Below, piece by piece: positions 1-10,253 of a stretch of DNA of 64,000 nucleotides (the first letter of the stretch is position 1; every line of letters begins with the position of its first letter). Under the pieces are notes generated by a model, which saw only the letters and a list, made by a program, of their open reading frames with translations, was not told where the DNA came from and made no database searches. The position numbers and the translations under genes are program-made. Location: positions 1,374,893 to 1,438,892 of the forward strand of contig JAAOMT010000512.1 of assembly GCA_016748015.1 (NCBI GenBank), written 5' to 3'. The stretch is from Geosiphon pyriformis (taxonomy: Eukaryota; Glomeromycota; Glomeromycetes; Archaeosporales; Geosiphonaceae).

Positions 1-2
1 TG

Positions 3-394
3 AAACAACTGGAACAAATGCTCGTTAAAGAGGAGTTAATGGTAGAAGGGGCTCTGCCTCTTGCAAGTGTCAATGACAATGGTGAAGAGTTTTTACATTT
101 TAAATTACAGAGTAAAGATGGTTCCATTGAAAAACTTAGGGTCAAAAAGGTAAATTAAAGATCTCGATATTCAATAATTTCTTTTCAAACACTTGTATTT
201 TGCTCACAATTTCCATCGTTATTTAGACGACAACAGTGCAAGCCATAATCAATAGGTATCGTGAAATAAAACACATTTCGGAAACAGCATTAGTACGACT
301 AATCTTTGAGGGAGAAAGCTTAGATCCTAGTGATATTCTGGAAAACACAGAGCTAGAGGATGGGGATATGTTATCTGTTAAGGTTGGTCAGTAA
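3..394 (+). CDS. Rad60/NIP45-like SUMO-like domain protein, 3' part
   Basis: This is the C-terminal end of a gene that starts left of the window. Two exons are visible, 3-149 and 227-394, separated by a 77-nt intron (donor GTAAAT at 150, acceptor TTTAG ending at 226); phase 0 is kept and the frame ends at TAA 392-394. The encoded end has a beta-grasp, ubiquitin-like pattern: a strand around FKLQSKDG, a helix around VQAIINRYREI, then LIFEGESLDPSDIL and the acidic ending ELEDGDMLSVKVGQ. This is typical of the Rad60-SLD/SUMO-like fold of Rad60, Esc2 and NIP45, which act in SUMO-linked genome maintenance. It ends in VGQ without a diglycine, so it is a built-in domain and not a conjugated modifier. 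The fold call is firm; the exact orthologue is not visible. Confidence 0.75.
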
Positions 395-964
395 TGCATA
401 AAAGTGATTAGTTTCTAAATTTCATGATCTTCAAGGCTCAGGGTCCTGATTGAAAGGGTTGGTGGTACATGTCATATTGGGATTCATCTTATATTGGATA
501 TAGCAACTATGGTCGATAATCGCGAGATGATCATACTGAACAATAATTTCCCACTTGTACATATATTTTCTCGGGATCGAAAATTTTGTTATTATTTATT
601 GGTTCTTAATGAAATCAAAGGTAAGAATCCTTGTTAAAGATTTTTATTCGCTACAAATATCTCGATGTTTTCATTCCCTGAGCTGTAACTCGGAATAGAT
701 TAGATTTTAATTTGTTCCAAGTCTTCATTTTACAGTTCAATTTTTGAATTAGGGTGAAACAGCTATGTTTTAAAAAGTCAAACAAAACTGTAATTCCAAA
801 AGGATTTCTAATCAACATGAGTGTTCAAAATACATTTGTTTATTCAAGTCCTTGAGTACCTTTCGAATATTCGCCTTTCTAAAAGAATTCTCGTTTAATT
901 TATGATTGAAAATATGCTATGTAACTTGGCAAGCTTGTTTCAATCCTGCCACATTATTGTAAAA
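395..964. other. intergenic, no gene seen
   Basis: This is the gap between the convergent ends of the SUMO-like-domain gene and TIM10. No open frame with protein-like composition was seen; it presumably holds the two 3' untranslated regions. Confidence 0.6.
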
Positions 965-1389
965 TCACCATAAAGACCACCCACCACCACCACCTCCCTG
1001 CTGTGCTTGTTGCTGCTGTTGTACTGATAACTGTTGTTGTTGCGTTTTCTGAGCCAACGCCTCCCCAACCTTGGTGCTCACCTCGAAAAATTTAGCAGTA
1101 CATCGATCAATGCATACGGATTCACCCTTGTTTAAATCAGCCTCGATGTATTTTGGCGGGATACATTTCTTGTAGCATGAGTCAACGATGCTTGAAATTG
1201 CAATATTCAATTTTCCCAGTGGATGATATGATTTAAGATTGTTTGAATCAGAACCAAATGAGATTCTTTTTGATTTTACCGTTGAAAGGTCTCTGTGACC
1301 ATTTCCAGTTCTTGTTCGGCCATTGCTACTGTTTGTGGATTCACCGTCTGTTGTTGCCCGACACTGCCATATGGTAGAAAATGTGTCAT
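965..1389 (-). CDS. TIM10: mitochondrial small Tim chaperone Tim10
   Basis: A two-exon gene: exon 1 is 1389-1280 and exon 2 is 1190-965, with an 89-nt intron (donor GTAAAA, acceptor TTTCAAG). The ATG at 1389 is chosen because exon 1 supplies the missing helix ([14 protein letters not shown]) and the split codon CG|C restores the sequence RIVDSC. The product is 111 aa. It has the twin CX3C motifs of small Tims, CYKKC and CIDRC, separated by a loop containing IPPKY and DLNKGES, as in Tim10. Tim9-Tim10 hexamers chaperone hydrophobic precursors across the mitochondrial intermembrane space. The C-terminus is extended by a poly-Gln stretch and a poly-Gly run before the final WSLW, a low-complexity tail not needed for the fold. 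It is divergently transcribed from the glycosyltransferase gene. Confidence 0.93.
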
Positions 1390-2116
1390 TTTTATAGAAG
1401 ATAATAGAAGAAAGGGGATTCTAAGAGGGGGTTTTTGTGACTGTTGTTTTTAAGGATCTATGATCGTCACAGCATAAACCTATTTATCAAATGCTTATTT
1501 GGATATTCTCAATTAATAAATTTGATGCCCTAAATCTTATTATTATTAAAATAATTTTACTTGCCAATAAAGTTCAGAAATTTCAAATCCCAAACATTAT
1601 AACGCCAATTTCCTAAAATTGTGAATTATAAAAAAAGGCACATTTTTTAATAGTAACCAAATTTCTTAAGTAGCTTTTTAAAGAATCAATACAAATGATC
1701 CTCCAGGCCCAAGAAAAATAAAATAACTTTTTGGTTAAAATACTTTGTATTTCACTTAAATAATCCGAGAGAATAATAAATTTACTTAATGTCACGCGGA
1801 CTTGGAAAAAAAATAAAACTATACTGCCTCACTTACGTTGAAAAGCATTGTCTACTTTTTTTATAATTAAATGGGCAATTTTAAATGTGAAGTATGAGAC
1901 AGTGAAACTAATTTGCTTTAGTACAATTAAAGCGAATTTCGCATAATTTTTATTCAAATTAGTAGTGGCAGGAGTCTCGATCCATGTTATCGATGCCATC
2001 ACCTCACAGATATCATGAATTTTATCACCCTCTGATTACTCATCCTCAAGGATGATAAATATCCTTGTAAACTTGCCCTTTTAGCCCATATTTCCAATCA
2101 GAATATTACTTAAGAA
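1390..2116. promoter_or_regulatory. shared divergent intergenic region
   Basis: 727 bp separate the ATGs of TIM10 (-) and the glycosyltransferase (+), so both promoters must lie here. No clear TATA box or repeated operator-like site was found; the stretch is AT-rich with poly-A and poly-T runs. Short ORFs inside it are not protein-like. Confidence 0.45.
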
Positions 2117-3363
2117 ATGACAGCTACCTTAATATTTTTCAGCGTAATTTACTATTTCAAGGAAATTTGGCTTTCCTCTTCCTCCTACTACGCCGAAAAT
2201 ATTCACACAATCCCAGATCGTCTAATCATCACCTTTATAAACCTGTTAGCTCTCTTTGCTTACTATTCACCCAGATTTCCAAAATGGCTTGGTGGTGCAT
2301 ATAAAGCTCGATATGATCTCGATAACGTAATTCCTTTTGAACCTACCTTCCAGTTGACACCTACCAATACTCCGTCTAGGATTCCTCAATCTTTTACAGG
2401 AGATATTATGGGTTTCTTAAAAGTTACTGTTGCCGTGATTGTGCCGACGTTGTTAAACACGGAAAAGGATATGAGCCAGTTGAAAAGGTTGTTAGAAAGT
2501 TTAGCATGGCAATCTAGAGTTCCAAATATTGTTATTGTGGTAGATGATGGATCAAAACTAATATATAAAGAGAGCGAAATCAGGCCTGATGGATATGATC
2601 TTTCAATTGAGGTATTAAGATTAAAAATCAATATGGGTCCGGCTGCTGCGAGGAATCGAGGTGTTCGGTAAGTTACACCCATCATGCCATCTCGATTTAT
2701 TCAAGATTTTCTCCAACTGAAAAATTTTTGGATCATTGAAGTCTTGCCACCAAATACAATCCACTGCTGGTAATGTTTACAGACCACGATTGTATTCCAG
2801 AGTCAGACTGGATTCAAGTTGGAATTAACGCCTTTTGTCAGTCCAAGCAAACTTTTGGAAACGAAAACTTTATTCTATCAGGGCAAACACGCTCATACGA
2901 AAACACATGGTTCGATTTTTATCACAATATTTTTGGGACATTAAATGGCCGTTACCTTCCACATGATAATAATTCATTACTATATGGGACCACCTGCAAC
3001 CTAGCGATTCCATTTTGTCTCGCCCTTCGTGTTCCGTTTGAAGAAGATTTTAAGAATGCGGGATTTGAGGACATTGACCTCTGTGTTCGTGCCAGAAAAA
3101 TGGGTGCTAGGACTTGGTTTGTTGTTGACATGAAAGTTATACATGATTTCGGATATTTAGGTCCTCCGAAAGTGGAAAAAGATGATGGTGAGTTAATTAC
3201 TGCCCAGGAAGGAAATTGGGAACAATTTAAGAGGTTTTTTCACAATTTACGCAGGTTTTGGCTGCAATTTTGCCGTTATGGTGAGTGGGAACCTTTAATG
3301 AATGCCAAGCATCCAGAATATATAGATTGGTTCAACGTTTCGAAAGAAATACACTCGATATAG
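2117..3363 (+). CDS. GT2-family glycosyltransferase
   Basis: Two exons, 2117-2667 and 2742-3363, joined over a 74-nt intron (donor GTAAGT at 2668, acceptor TTGAAG ending at 2741); the split codon CG|T keeps the frame and gives 390 aa with stop TAG 3361-3363. The joined protein shows a family 2 GT-A fold. After a hydrophobic N-terminal part (residues about 3-55) it has VAVIVPTLLNTEKDM, VVDDGS, the nucleotide-site region NMGPAAARNRGVR, and the metal-binding DXD-type motif FTDHDCIPESD placed just after the intron. It then has AGFEDIDLCVRARKMGA, matching the ED-containing acceptor/base region of GT2 enzymes. Sugar donor and acceptor cannot be told from sequence. The N-terminal hydrophobic segments suggest membrane association. 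The reading frame is intact. Confidence 0.87.
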
Positions 3364-3794
3364 TCGATGGAAACGGATGAAATAATTGCAAGGGTGATAG
3401 GATCAAATTCACAGAAGCCTTTATTGAACTCTAACTAGACTGGAAAGTTCCAAATTTTTTCAATTAAGTAAATTTGTGACATCTTTATTGAGATAACTAA
3501 TTTCATATTGAAAATTTCTTGAGAAATCAAAACCTTGTTTTAACTTTAAAAGATGAAATGCGAGTTTATAAAAAAGGTGTTATTCATTATATGAATTTGA
3601 ATTTATTTTAAAAGTTTATTTTGACTTCAGGGCAAAATAACAATATTTAATAGCTTAAATATGCAAAATTTGGTTTTATTACTTAATAAAAATTCTTGAG
3701 CAAAACTATGCTAAAATAGAAATTTGAATGCTTAACTGTTTTTTAATTTTTAAATGATATATTTACCAATCTGAATTAACTCATCATTGACCAC

Positions 3795-4115
3795 ATGAGC
3801 GTACTGAACATTTGCTTGGTAGCTGGGAAAGCATTGGTTCTCTCGCTTTTCTTTATGTTGGTTTATGTAGCATTCTTTTTCTCCTTAGCACAAAAAATGC
3901 TATCGCTATTACCCCTATGGTCGCCAGAATTATTGGGATTAATCAACACAGTTGGTATTAGACTCGAATTTCTTTCTTCTCTTTTGCTAATTCTTATTTA
4001 GTTTCCGAGTTCTTTGGTTTGATTTACTGATTGGGTCTTTTGCTCTCTTAGCTGCATTATTTACTTTTTGGAAGTCTATGAAGTAATTATTAGAGCAGCT
4101 TTAACCAAATTTTAA
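3795..4115 (+). CDS. possible small multi-pass membrane protein
   Basis: The ATG at 3795 opens a 68-codon frame of strongly hydrophobic composition. If a 51-nt intron 4001-4051 is assumed (donor GTTTCC, CTGAT branch-like site, acceptor CTCTTAG), the split codon TA|C continues the frame for 21 more codons to TAA at 4113-4115, giving 89 aa with about three hydrophobic segments and a basic end (RAALTKF). The continuation beyond the stop is what makes an intron plausible; the donor is non-consensus. I do not recognise the family. It could also be an unspliced 68-aa ORF or chance. Confidence 0.35.
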
Positions 4116-5060
4116 TCGTTCAAATTAGCATGTTTTATTCAGTCCCCTCTTTCTAGTTTTGATTTGAGAAGCAAAACTTTACCATTAAGAAATTTTTATT
4201 AACCTTTTTTTCATACTCCTGTTTTTTTCTCGTCAAACATGGTCATATCTTTCTTATTACCATAATTAAAATAGTAAAAGTTGTCTTGTTTTTTCATATG
4301 CATTAAGACCTGTTATAAAGATTAACAGTTGTTTTGTACTATTCATTAAAACTGTGTATTGGTTTTAGACAAGTAATATTTTGAATGTATATTTCATAGA
4401 AAAAGAAATTAATACTGAAAATTATAAAGCTTCTAATTTATTAATTTAATAGTTAATTATTTTATTATTATAATGTTAAATCTTATTGATTTTGTAATAT
4501 TTGATTTTTTTACAATTTCAATTACAATTCATTGCGGTTTTGCAATAAAATCAAATAATAGTATTGTGTTTGTTTTGTTTTGATTATTAATATTGTTACA
4601 TATGTTTTTGTCGCTATTTAAAATTTTAATTACATCAAAAACCAACTTAAAATGTTATTTTGGTTTTTGTAATAAGTTTATTTTTATTAAAATATAGCTA
4701 ATTTGCTTTTACACAGTTCTATTTTAAATGTCAAAATATTTTTTATTTACTTATTTATGCAAATTTGTGTTCAATTATAATTATAATGAACTATAAAATT
4801 AACATTACAAAATTAAATATCGTTATTATTATTTTTATTAGAACAATTTTTTTATTTTATTATAATTTTAGCAGTAAATATTTTTTGTTAATACAAAACT
4901 GGTTTTGAAATATTAACTAATGTTTAATATTTTCCATTTATGGATTTGAACTATATATTATATACATATTTTCATGTTTAAAAATATATAAATATGAAAC
5001 TAAGACTGAAAATTAAATAAAAAATAGAAGGATAAAGAATTGTAGGTTATCTATTTAAGT
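4116..5060. other. AT-rich intergenic stretch, nothing recognised
   Basis: The stretch is about 80% A+T with homopolymer runs and stops in all frames. No gene, repeat or RNA was recognised. Confidence 0.6.
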
Positions 5061-6432
5061 ATTCATATTATTACATAAGCGTGATTATACGTATGTTTAC
5101 TATCACTGCTTTTTGATTGCGTTTGATGAGAAAAGCGACCTTGGTGTCGTTCATTTTGCCGAGGCTAAGGAAGATAAAAGAGGCCTTTATACTACACGTT
5201 TTTGCCATAAAAATAACATCATAGACACAAAATATGTGATACGAAACCCAGACAGCAGCTACAACATCATCTGAAATCCGCGCTGCAGGGTTTATAATCT
5301 GGTGAGTCTGGCGATTCTATAGTGGCATTCCCAATGTAGATGAGGAGGTAGTATTTCGATGTTAAAAAATTTTTTTTAAGCTTTTCGCTCTCGGTAACTC
5401 GGTTCTTCCAGAGAAAAACAAATATCAGTTGGAATGAAATCACCGAGGTCCCCATGGCTTTCTCTTCAAAATGTCCTCATTTTGGCCTCATGGTCGATTT
5501 GACGCAAATTAGTTATATTTTATATAGGGATAGATATACGCCACTTCAGATATCAAAGCAGTGTAATCACTTTTTCTTTTCTGGCTTGCAAGATAGTCAT
5601 ATTTATAAATGCTGTTTGTGTAGATATGCCGATTGTCTTGGAGCAACCCAGGTTAAGGGCTAATACTTATTATGATTCACGCAAAGTTGAAAAAAAATTA
5701 ATGTCCTTTTCGTTGAACCGCTGTTCTCGAAATTCTTCTTTAATGCCTTTACTTCATTTGGCAGAACAGAGAATTTTCCACTTCATAGGGATATCAGAAA
5801 GACAGAGTGACGTTAGTTTCCTAAGTACACAGATAGCAAAATTCTCTTGTGAAACAGAGAATAAAACTTACGCTCAAAGGTGGAACCTTCATTGGAGTAT
5901 GAAAAGAAGTCATCGTATGACGAGATGATGTTTTGGGAGGCCAGTTATGTACAGAACCAAGCGAGCGGCGTTCGGCCGATCACCTGAGAATAACCTATTA
6001 ATAATATGCTTGTAAATACTTCAGACTTTGAATTTAGGCACTGTAATTGTGAACAGAATATTAAGTATTAACCCGTGCCCGGAGAAGAACCTCAAACGCA
6101 ACGGGAAAAACGCAAAAGTTGTGCCGGTCTCGGGAAAAGTGAAAACACCCAGTTGGATCATTTGAAATCTCCCATAATCGCTGGAGATGCTACTTACCTT
6201 TGACTTAAAGCGACATCTTCGTCAACGCCGTTGTGAATAATATTGTCCGTTGCATCCCACATTTCGTTTCCAAGTTTCGAAAGATCATGTCTGCTCCCCG
6301 ATTTATTTCTGTGACAAGGAAATGTCATCATGCACGTTGAAGATGTATATTAAAAAATTTGGTTTCGTAAGTTACCATGTTAAATTTATATATCCAAAAT
6401 CGCCTCGTCGGCTGGCGCTTGTTACCATCTGA
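5061..6432. other. unassigned higher-GC island, possible gene remnant
   Basis: Base composition here is clearly less AT-rich than on both sides, and several frames stay open for 60-100 codons. The most protein-like piece is on the plus strand, about 5075-5275, containing AFDEKSDLGVVHFAEAKEDK and ending at the TGA at 5273. Other open pieces (5454-5663, 5626-5928, 6250-6432) have no recognisable motif and no convincing splice joins. It may be a decayed gene, an unrecognised noncoding RNA locus, or transposon-derived sequence. I could not assign a function or strand. Confidence 0.3.
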
Positions 6433-7155
6433 TTACAATTTATGCAAGCGTTATCTATAATGCATTTTTAATTGAATGCTAGTTAATTTGCATTTGCAGC
6501 TTGTATACCAAGATAATTTTCCTTAACTTTAAGAGAATCTTTTAAATTTTTGGATTAATATAGATGATCGATTAAACCTAAATATTAACATTTATGTAGC
6601 TAATTTAACTTTTATGCAAATAGCATAAATAAATAAATAACATTTCATTTTAGAATTAAAGATTCAACATATCTTTTCAAAGTTCCTATTGGCTTAACAA
6701 TCAATGTTAAAGCATAAATTCGATTATCGGTCATTGACACAGATTCCATAACTTAGATATCTCGAAATTTGCAATATTATAGTTAAACGCTTAAGTTTTT
6801 TATTCGCTTTCCCTTTTAAACCAATTCAGATTTTTAACTATATGCATTTATTTTCAATCATAAGATATTTGCTATGTGAGCTTTATTAAAGACCAAAAAA
6901 AGAAAACTTGGAAATATAGGAAATAAGTAACTTTTATAAAATAGTTCTCTTTATTGTTTTCACGTTACAATTAATGATATCTAAGGATGAAAAAATGATG
7001 TTTCTTTAATTTATATTAGTAGTTTCTATCTTAGAAACATGTTTAGCCTTCGTTTTTTTTCAATAACGGCTTTCTTTATCCTTTTTGTTAAGTGCTTTTA
7101 ACCCAATGGAGAACTCATTTTATATGTTAGCTATATCTCTTCGATATTTTAGAAA

Positions 7156-7564
7156 TTAGAAATTAGTTGGAGAAGAAGTTGTGGTTGTAGTTGTAGTTGT
7201 GGTAATACCCAAGGCTTTTTTGGCTTCGTCCGATAATCCTTCAGGATTAGCAGTTCCATTTTTAATACCAACGGCTTTTCCATGACCTTCTACAATCCCA
7301 TTAGCTTTGACCATACCCACGTTTCTGAGGAGTTGTGCTCGTAGTTTGAGTGGTGTGCTTTTTCCCTTGATTGTGATGATGGTAATGATGATTATGAGAT
7401 TTTTTGTGACCGAGAGCAAGGCCGTTATTAGTATGAGTTTTCTTTTCATGTCCTTTAGCTAAATGAAGACCTGGGTTATTAGCGTTTTCACTTTCAACTG
7501 GTGCTGCAATAGCTAACGAAGCGGTAGCGAGCAAGAAAAGAGCGGAGATAAGGCTGGCCTTCAT
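7156..7564 (-). CDS. histidine-rich small secreted protein, copy 1
   Basis: This is the mirror copy of the gene at 9173-9581; both reading frames are identical. The ATG at 7564 starts an 87-codon frame with a clear signal peptide (MKASLISALFLLATASLAIA, likely cut near AIAA|PVES). A polar part with GHEKK and GHKK repeats and a His cluster (HNHHYHHHNQ) follows. That frame stops after about half the locus, but a second overlapping frame (to 7156) continues with protein-like sequence (GIKNGTANPEGLSDEAKKAL) and a Thr-rich tail. See the right-arm copy for splice possibilities. It is probably secreted; His clusters can bind metal ions, but no function is proven. Confidence 0.7.
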
Positions 7565-7726
7565 TTTTTTTTAGCAGAGATAACGGTTAGGTAGGGTATT
7601 ATAAGTGTATTAAAGTTTTAATGAATGTATAAGATTCACCGATCAACGGGATTTTTTCAAAGAGGATTAGAAAGATGGTTAAAGAGGGAAAGAAAATGGG
7701 ATGATGAAATAGATTTACAAAGAGGG

Positions 7727-7740
7727 TGAATTTATATAAG
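7727..7740 (-). promoter_or_regulatory. TATA-like box of copy 1
   Basis: This is the mirror image of the TATA-like site at 8997-9010, about 165 bp upstream of the copy-1 start codon. It is identical because the arm is a precise inverted copy. Confidence 0.4.
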
Positions 7741-8167
7741 TATCTGAATAAAAAGATTTGATGTTATGACCTCCATCATTATGAAATGCATTTTTATTAT
7801 GCCGCTATACATCTAATCTAATTCATATAATATGCATTTCATACATAGTTTTTTGACTCTTAACCAGTTAGTTTAAGAATAAAATGGTACAAAAGCCTTT
7901 AACCATATAGATTTTAATGATTATAATTACAAGAGAAATGGATCTATCCGTGCAACAGATTCACAATTTAATTAGAAAACGGTATAAATGCTTCTCTGCC
8001 TCTAATATGAAAAGATTAAATTATAAAAATTCTTTAACACCTGTTATCCTATAATTGGATAACTACACTTGGGAAATATATTTGAAAAATTCAATTTCGA
8101 CTGTAATCATACTACTTTCATTATCGTGCTGGTTGTGGTTATTACGAAAAAAGCTACACAGATAAGC

Positions 8168-8569
8168 GACTTTATGAAACTTACAATATTAAATGATATT
8201 TATTTTTTATAATCTAATCTTTTTTGCATATTTTTATGTTATTTAAAAGTGCATATTAAACTTTTTATCAAATTTAATAATATCACATCTAACAAAAAAC
8301 AACAATAAACATTAAGATAATTTTTAAAATTAATTTTTGCTTAAAATAATACTAAATTTGTTATTTATTTGGGTTAAAATTTTCGTCTAAACAAATGACA
8401 ATTGAATAATATTATCTTTTTAGAAATTTTAAAATCTGATTAAATTGATTTATTATAAAGTTCTAAATTTTGTATTTACCTATTATCATAAAAAATATAA
8501 TAGTATCATTTATTGGTATTTGATGAATATACTAATTTCTTATTTATATTTACAGTTATTTATAAAATT
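8168..8569. other. 402-bp spacer between the inverted arms
   Basis: This is unique AT-rich sequence separating the two arms. The 61-codon open frame at 8445-8630 runs across the spacer/arm junction and is hydrophobic, low-complexity and unlikely to be coding. The spacer is long enough for the two arms to form a hairpin-capable structure in single-stranded DNA. Confidence 0.8.
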
Positions 8570-8996
8570 GCTTATCTGTGTAGCTTTTTTCGTAATAACC
8601 ACAACCAGCACGATAATGAAAGTAGTATGATTACAGTCGAAATTGAATTTTTCAAATATATTTCCCAAGTGTAGTTATCCAATTATAGGATAACAGGTGT
8701 TAAAGAATTTTTATAATTTAATCTTTTCATATTAGAGGCAGAGAAGCATTTATACCGTTTTCTAATTAAATTGTGAATCTGTTGCACGGATAGATCCATT
8801 TCTCTTGTAATTATAATCATTAAAATCTATATGGTTAAAGGCTTTTGTACCATTTTATTCTTAAACTAACTGGTTAAGAGTCAAAAAACTATGTATGAAA
8901 TGCATATTATATGAATTAGATTAGATGTATAGCGGCATAATAAAAATGCATTTCATAATGATGGAGGTCATAACATCAAATCTTTTTATTCAGATA

Positions 8997-9010
8997 CTTA
9001 TATAAATTCA
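8997..9010 (+). promoter_or_regulatory. TATA-like box of copy 2
   Basis: The sequence CTTATATAAATTCA lies about 165 bp upstream of the ATG at 9173 and is followed by a pyrimidine-rich tract (TTTCTTTCCCTCTTT), a layout common in strongly expressed fungal genes. The start context is A-rich (AAAAAAAATG). Confidence 0.4.
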
Positions 9011-9172
9011 CCCTCTTTGTAAATCTATTTCATCATCCCATTTTCTTTCCCTCTTTAACCATCTTTCTAATCCTCTTTGAAAAAATCCCGTTGATCGGTG
9101 AATCTTATACATTCATTAAAACTTTAATACACTTATAATACCCTACCTAACCGTTATCTCTGCTAAAAAAAA

Positions 9173-9581
9173 ATGAAGGCCAGCCTTATCTCCGCTCTTT
9201 TCTTGCTCGCTACCGCTTCGTTAGCTATTGCAGCACCAGTTGAAAGTGAAAACGCTAATAACCCAGGTCTTCATTTAGCTAAAGGACATGAAAAGAAAAC
9301 TCATACTAATAACGGCCTTGCTCTCGGTCACAAAAAATCTCATAATCATCATTACCATCATCACAATCAAGGGAAAAAGCACACCACTCAAACTACGAGC
9401 ACAACTCCTCAGAAACGTGGGTATGGTCAAAGCTAATGGGATTGTAGAAGGTCATGGAAAAGCCGTTGGTATTAAAAATGGAACTGCTAATCCTGAAGGA
9501 TTATCGGACGAAGCCAAAAAAGCCTTGGGTATTACCACAACTACAACTACAACCACAACTTCTTCTCCAACTAATTTCTAA
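9173..9581 (+). CDS. histidine-rich small secreted protein, copy 2
   Basis: The ATG at 9173 begins with a signal peptide of about 21 residues, then PVESENANNPG, GHEKK/GHKK repeats and a His cluster. The frame stops at 9434-9436. A second frame carries the apparent C-terminal half (VEGHGKAVGIKNG, NPEGLSDEAKKALG, a run of nine Thr, SSPTNF) to TAA at 9579-9581. The halves can be joined in frame by an intron of 121 nt (GT at 9327 to TTGTAG ending at 9447, with a CTAAT branch-like site 11 nt before the end) or of 106 nt (to the AG at 9432); both would remove the His cluster. The donor GTCACA is poor, so a real frameshift present in both copies is the alternative. The small size, signal peptide and repeats suit a secreted effector-like or cell-wall peptide; this is inference. 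Confidence 0.7.
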
Positions 9582-10253
9582 TTTCTAAAATATCGAAGAG
9601 ATATAGCTAACATATAAAATGAGTTCTCCATTGGGTTAAAAGCACTTAACAAAAAGGATAAAGAAAGCCGTTATTGAAAAAAAACGAAGGCTAAACATGT
9701 TTCTAAGATAGAAACTACTAATATAAATTAAAGAAACATCATTTTTTCATCCTTAGATATCATTAATTGTAACGTGAAAACAATAAAGAGAACTATTTTA
9801 TAAAAGTTACTTATTTCCTATATTTCCAAGTTTTCTTTTTTTGGTCTTTAATAAAGCTCACATAGCAAATATCTTATGATTGAAAATAAATGCATATAGT
9901 TAAAAATCTGAATTGGTTTAAAAGGGAAAGCGAATAAAAAACTTAAGCGTTTAACTATAATATTGCAAATTTCGAGATATCTAAGTTATGGAATCTGTGT
10001 CAATGACCGATAATCGAATTTATGCTTTAACATTGATTGTTAAGCCAATAGGAACTTTGAAAAGATATGTTGAATCTTTAATTCTAAAATGAAATGTTAT
10101 TTATTTATTTATGCTATTTGCATAAAAGTTAAATTAGCTACATAAATGTTAATATTTAGGTTTAATCGATCATCTATATTAATCCAAAAATTTAAAAGAT
10201 TCTCTAAAGTTAAGGAAAATTATCTTGGTATACAAGCTGCAAATGCAAATTAA

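Larger units (their letters stand above)
6483..8167. repeat. left arm of 1.68 kb inverted repeat
   Basis: The left arm (1685 nt) is the reverse complement of 8570-10253. Positions pair with a constant coordinate sum of 16737 from the inner edge to at least 6570, so there are no net gaps over that range. One extra base lies in the left arm near 6537 (TCTT against TCT), after which the sum is 16736. All stretches compared by eye were identical apart from that one base. The arm carries a complete small secreted protein gene with its upstream region. Confidence 0.95.
8570..10253. repeat. right arm of 1.68 kb inverted repeat
   Basis: The right arm (1684 nt) pairs with 6483-8167. The outer edge is where the shared tract ending CAAATGCAAATTAA stops matching. 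About 75 nt beyond it, the 12-mer AACTAGCATTCA, which flanks the left arm directly, reappears on the right near 10335. The original duplication may therefore have been slightly longer and later interrupted. Confidence 0.95.

Noticed and set aside
7301-7564. The two histidine-rich frames as two separate overlapping genes
   Set aside because: They share one promoter and one signal peptide; one locus with an intron or frameshift is simpler.
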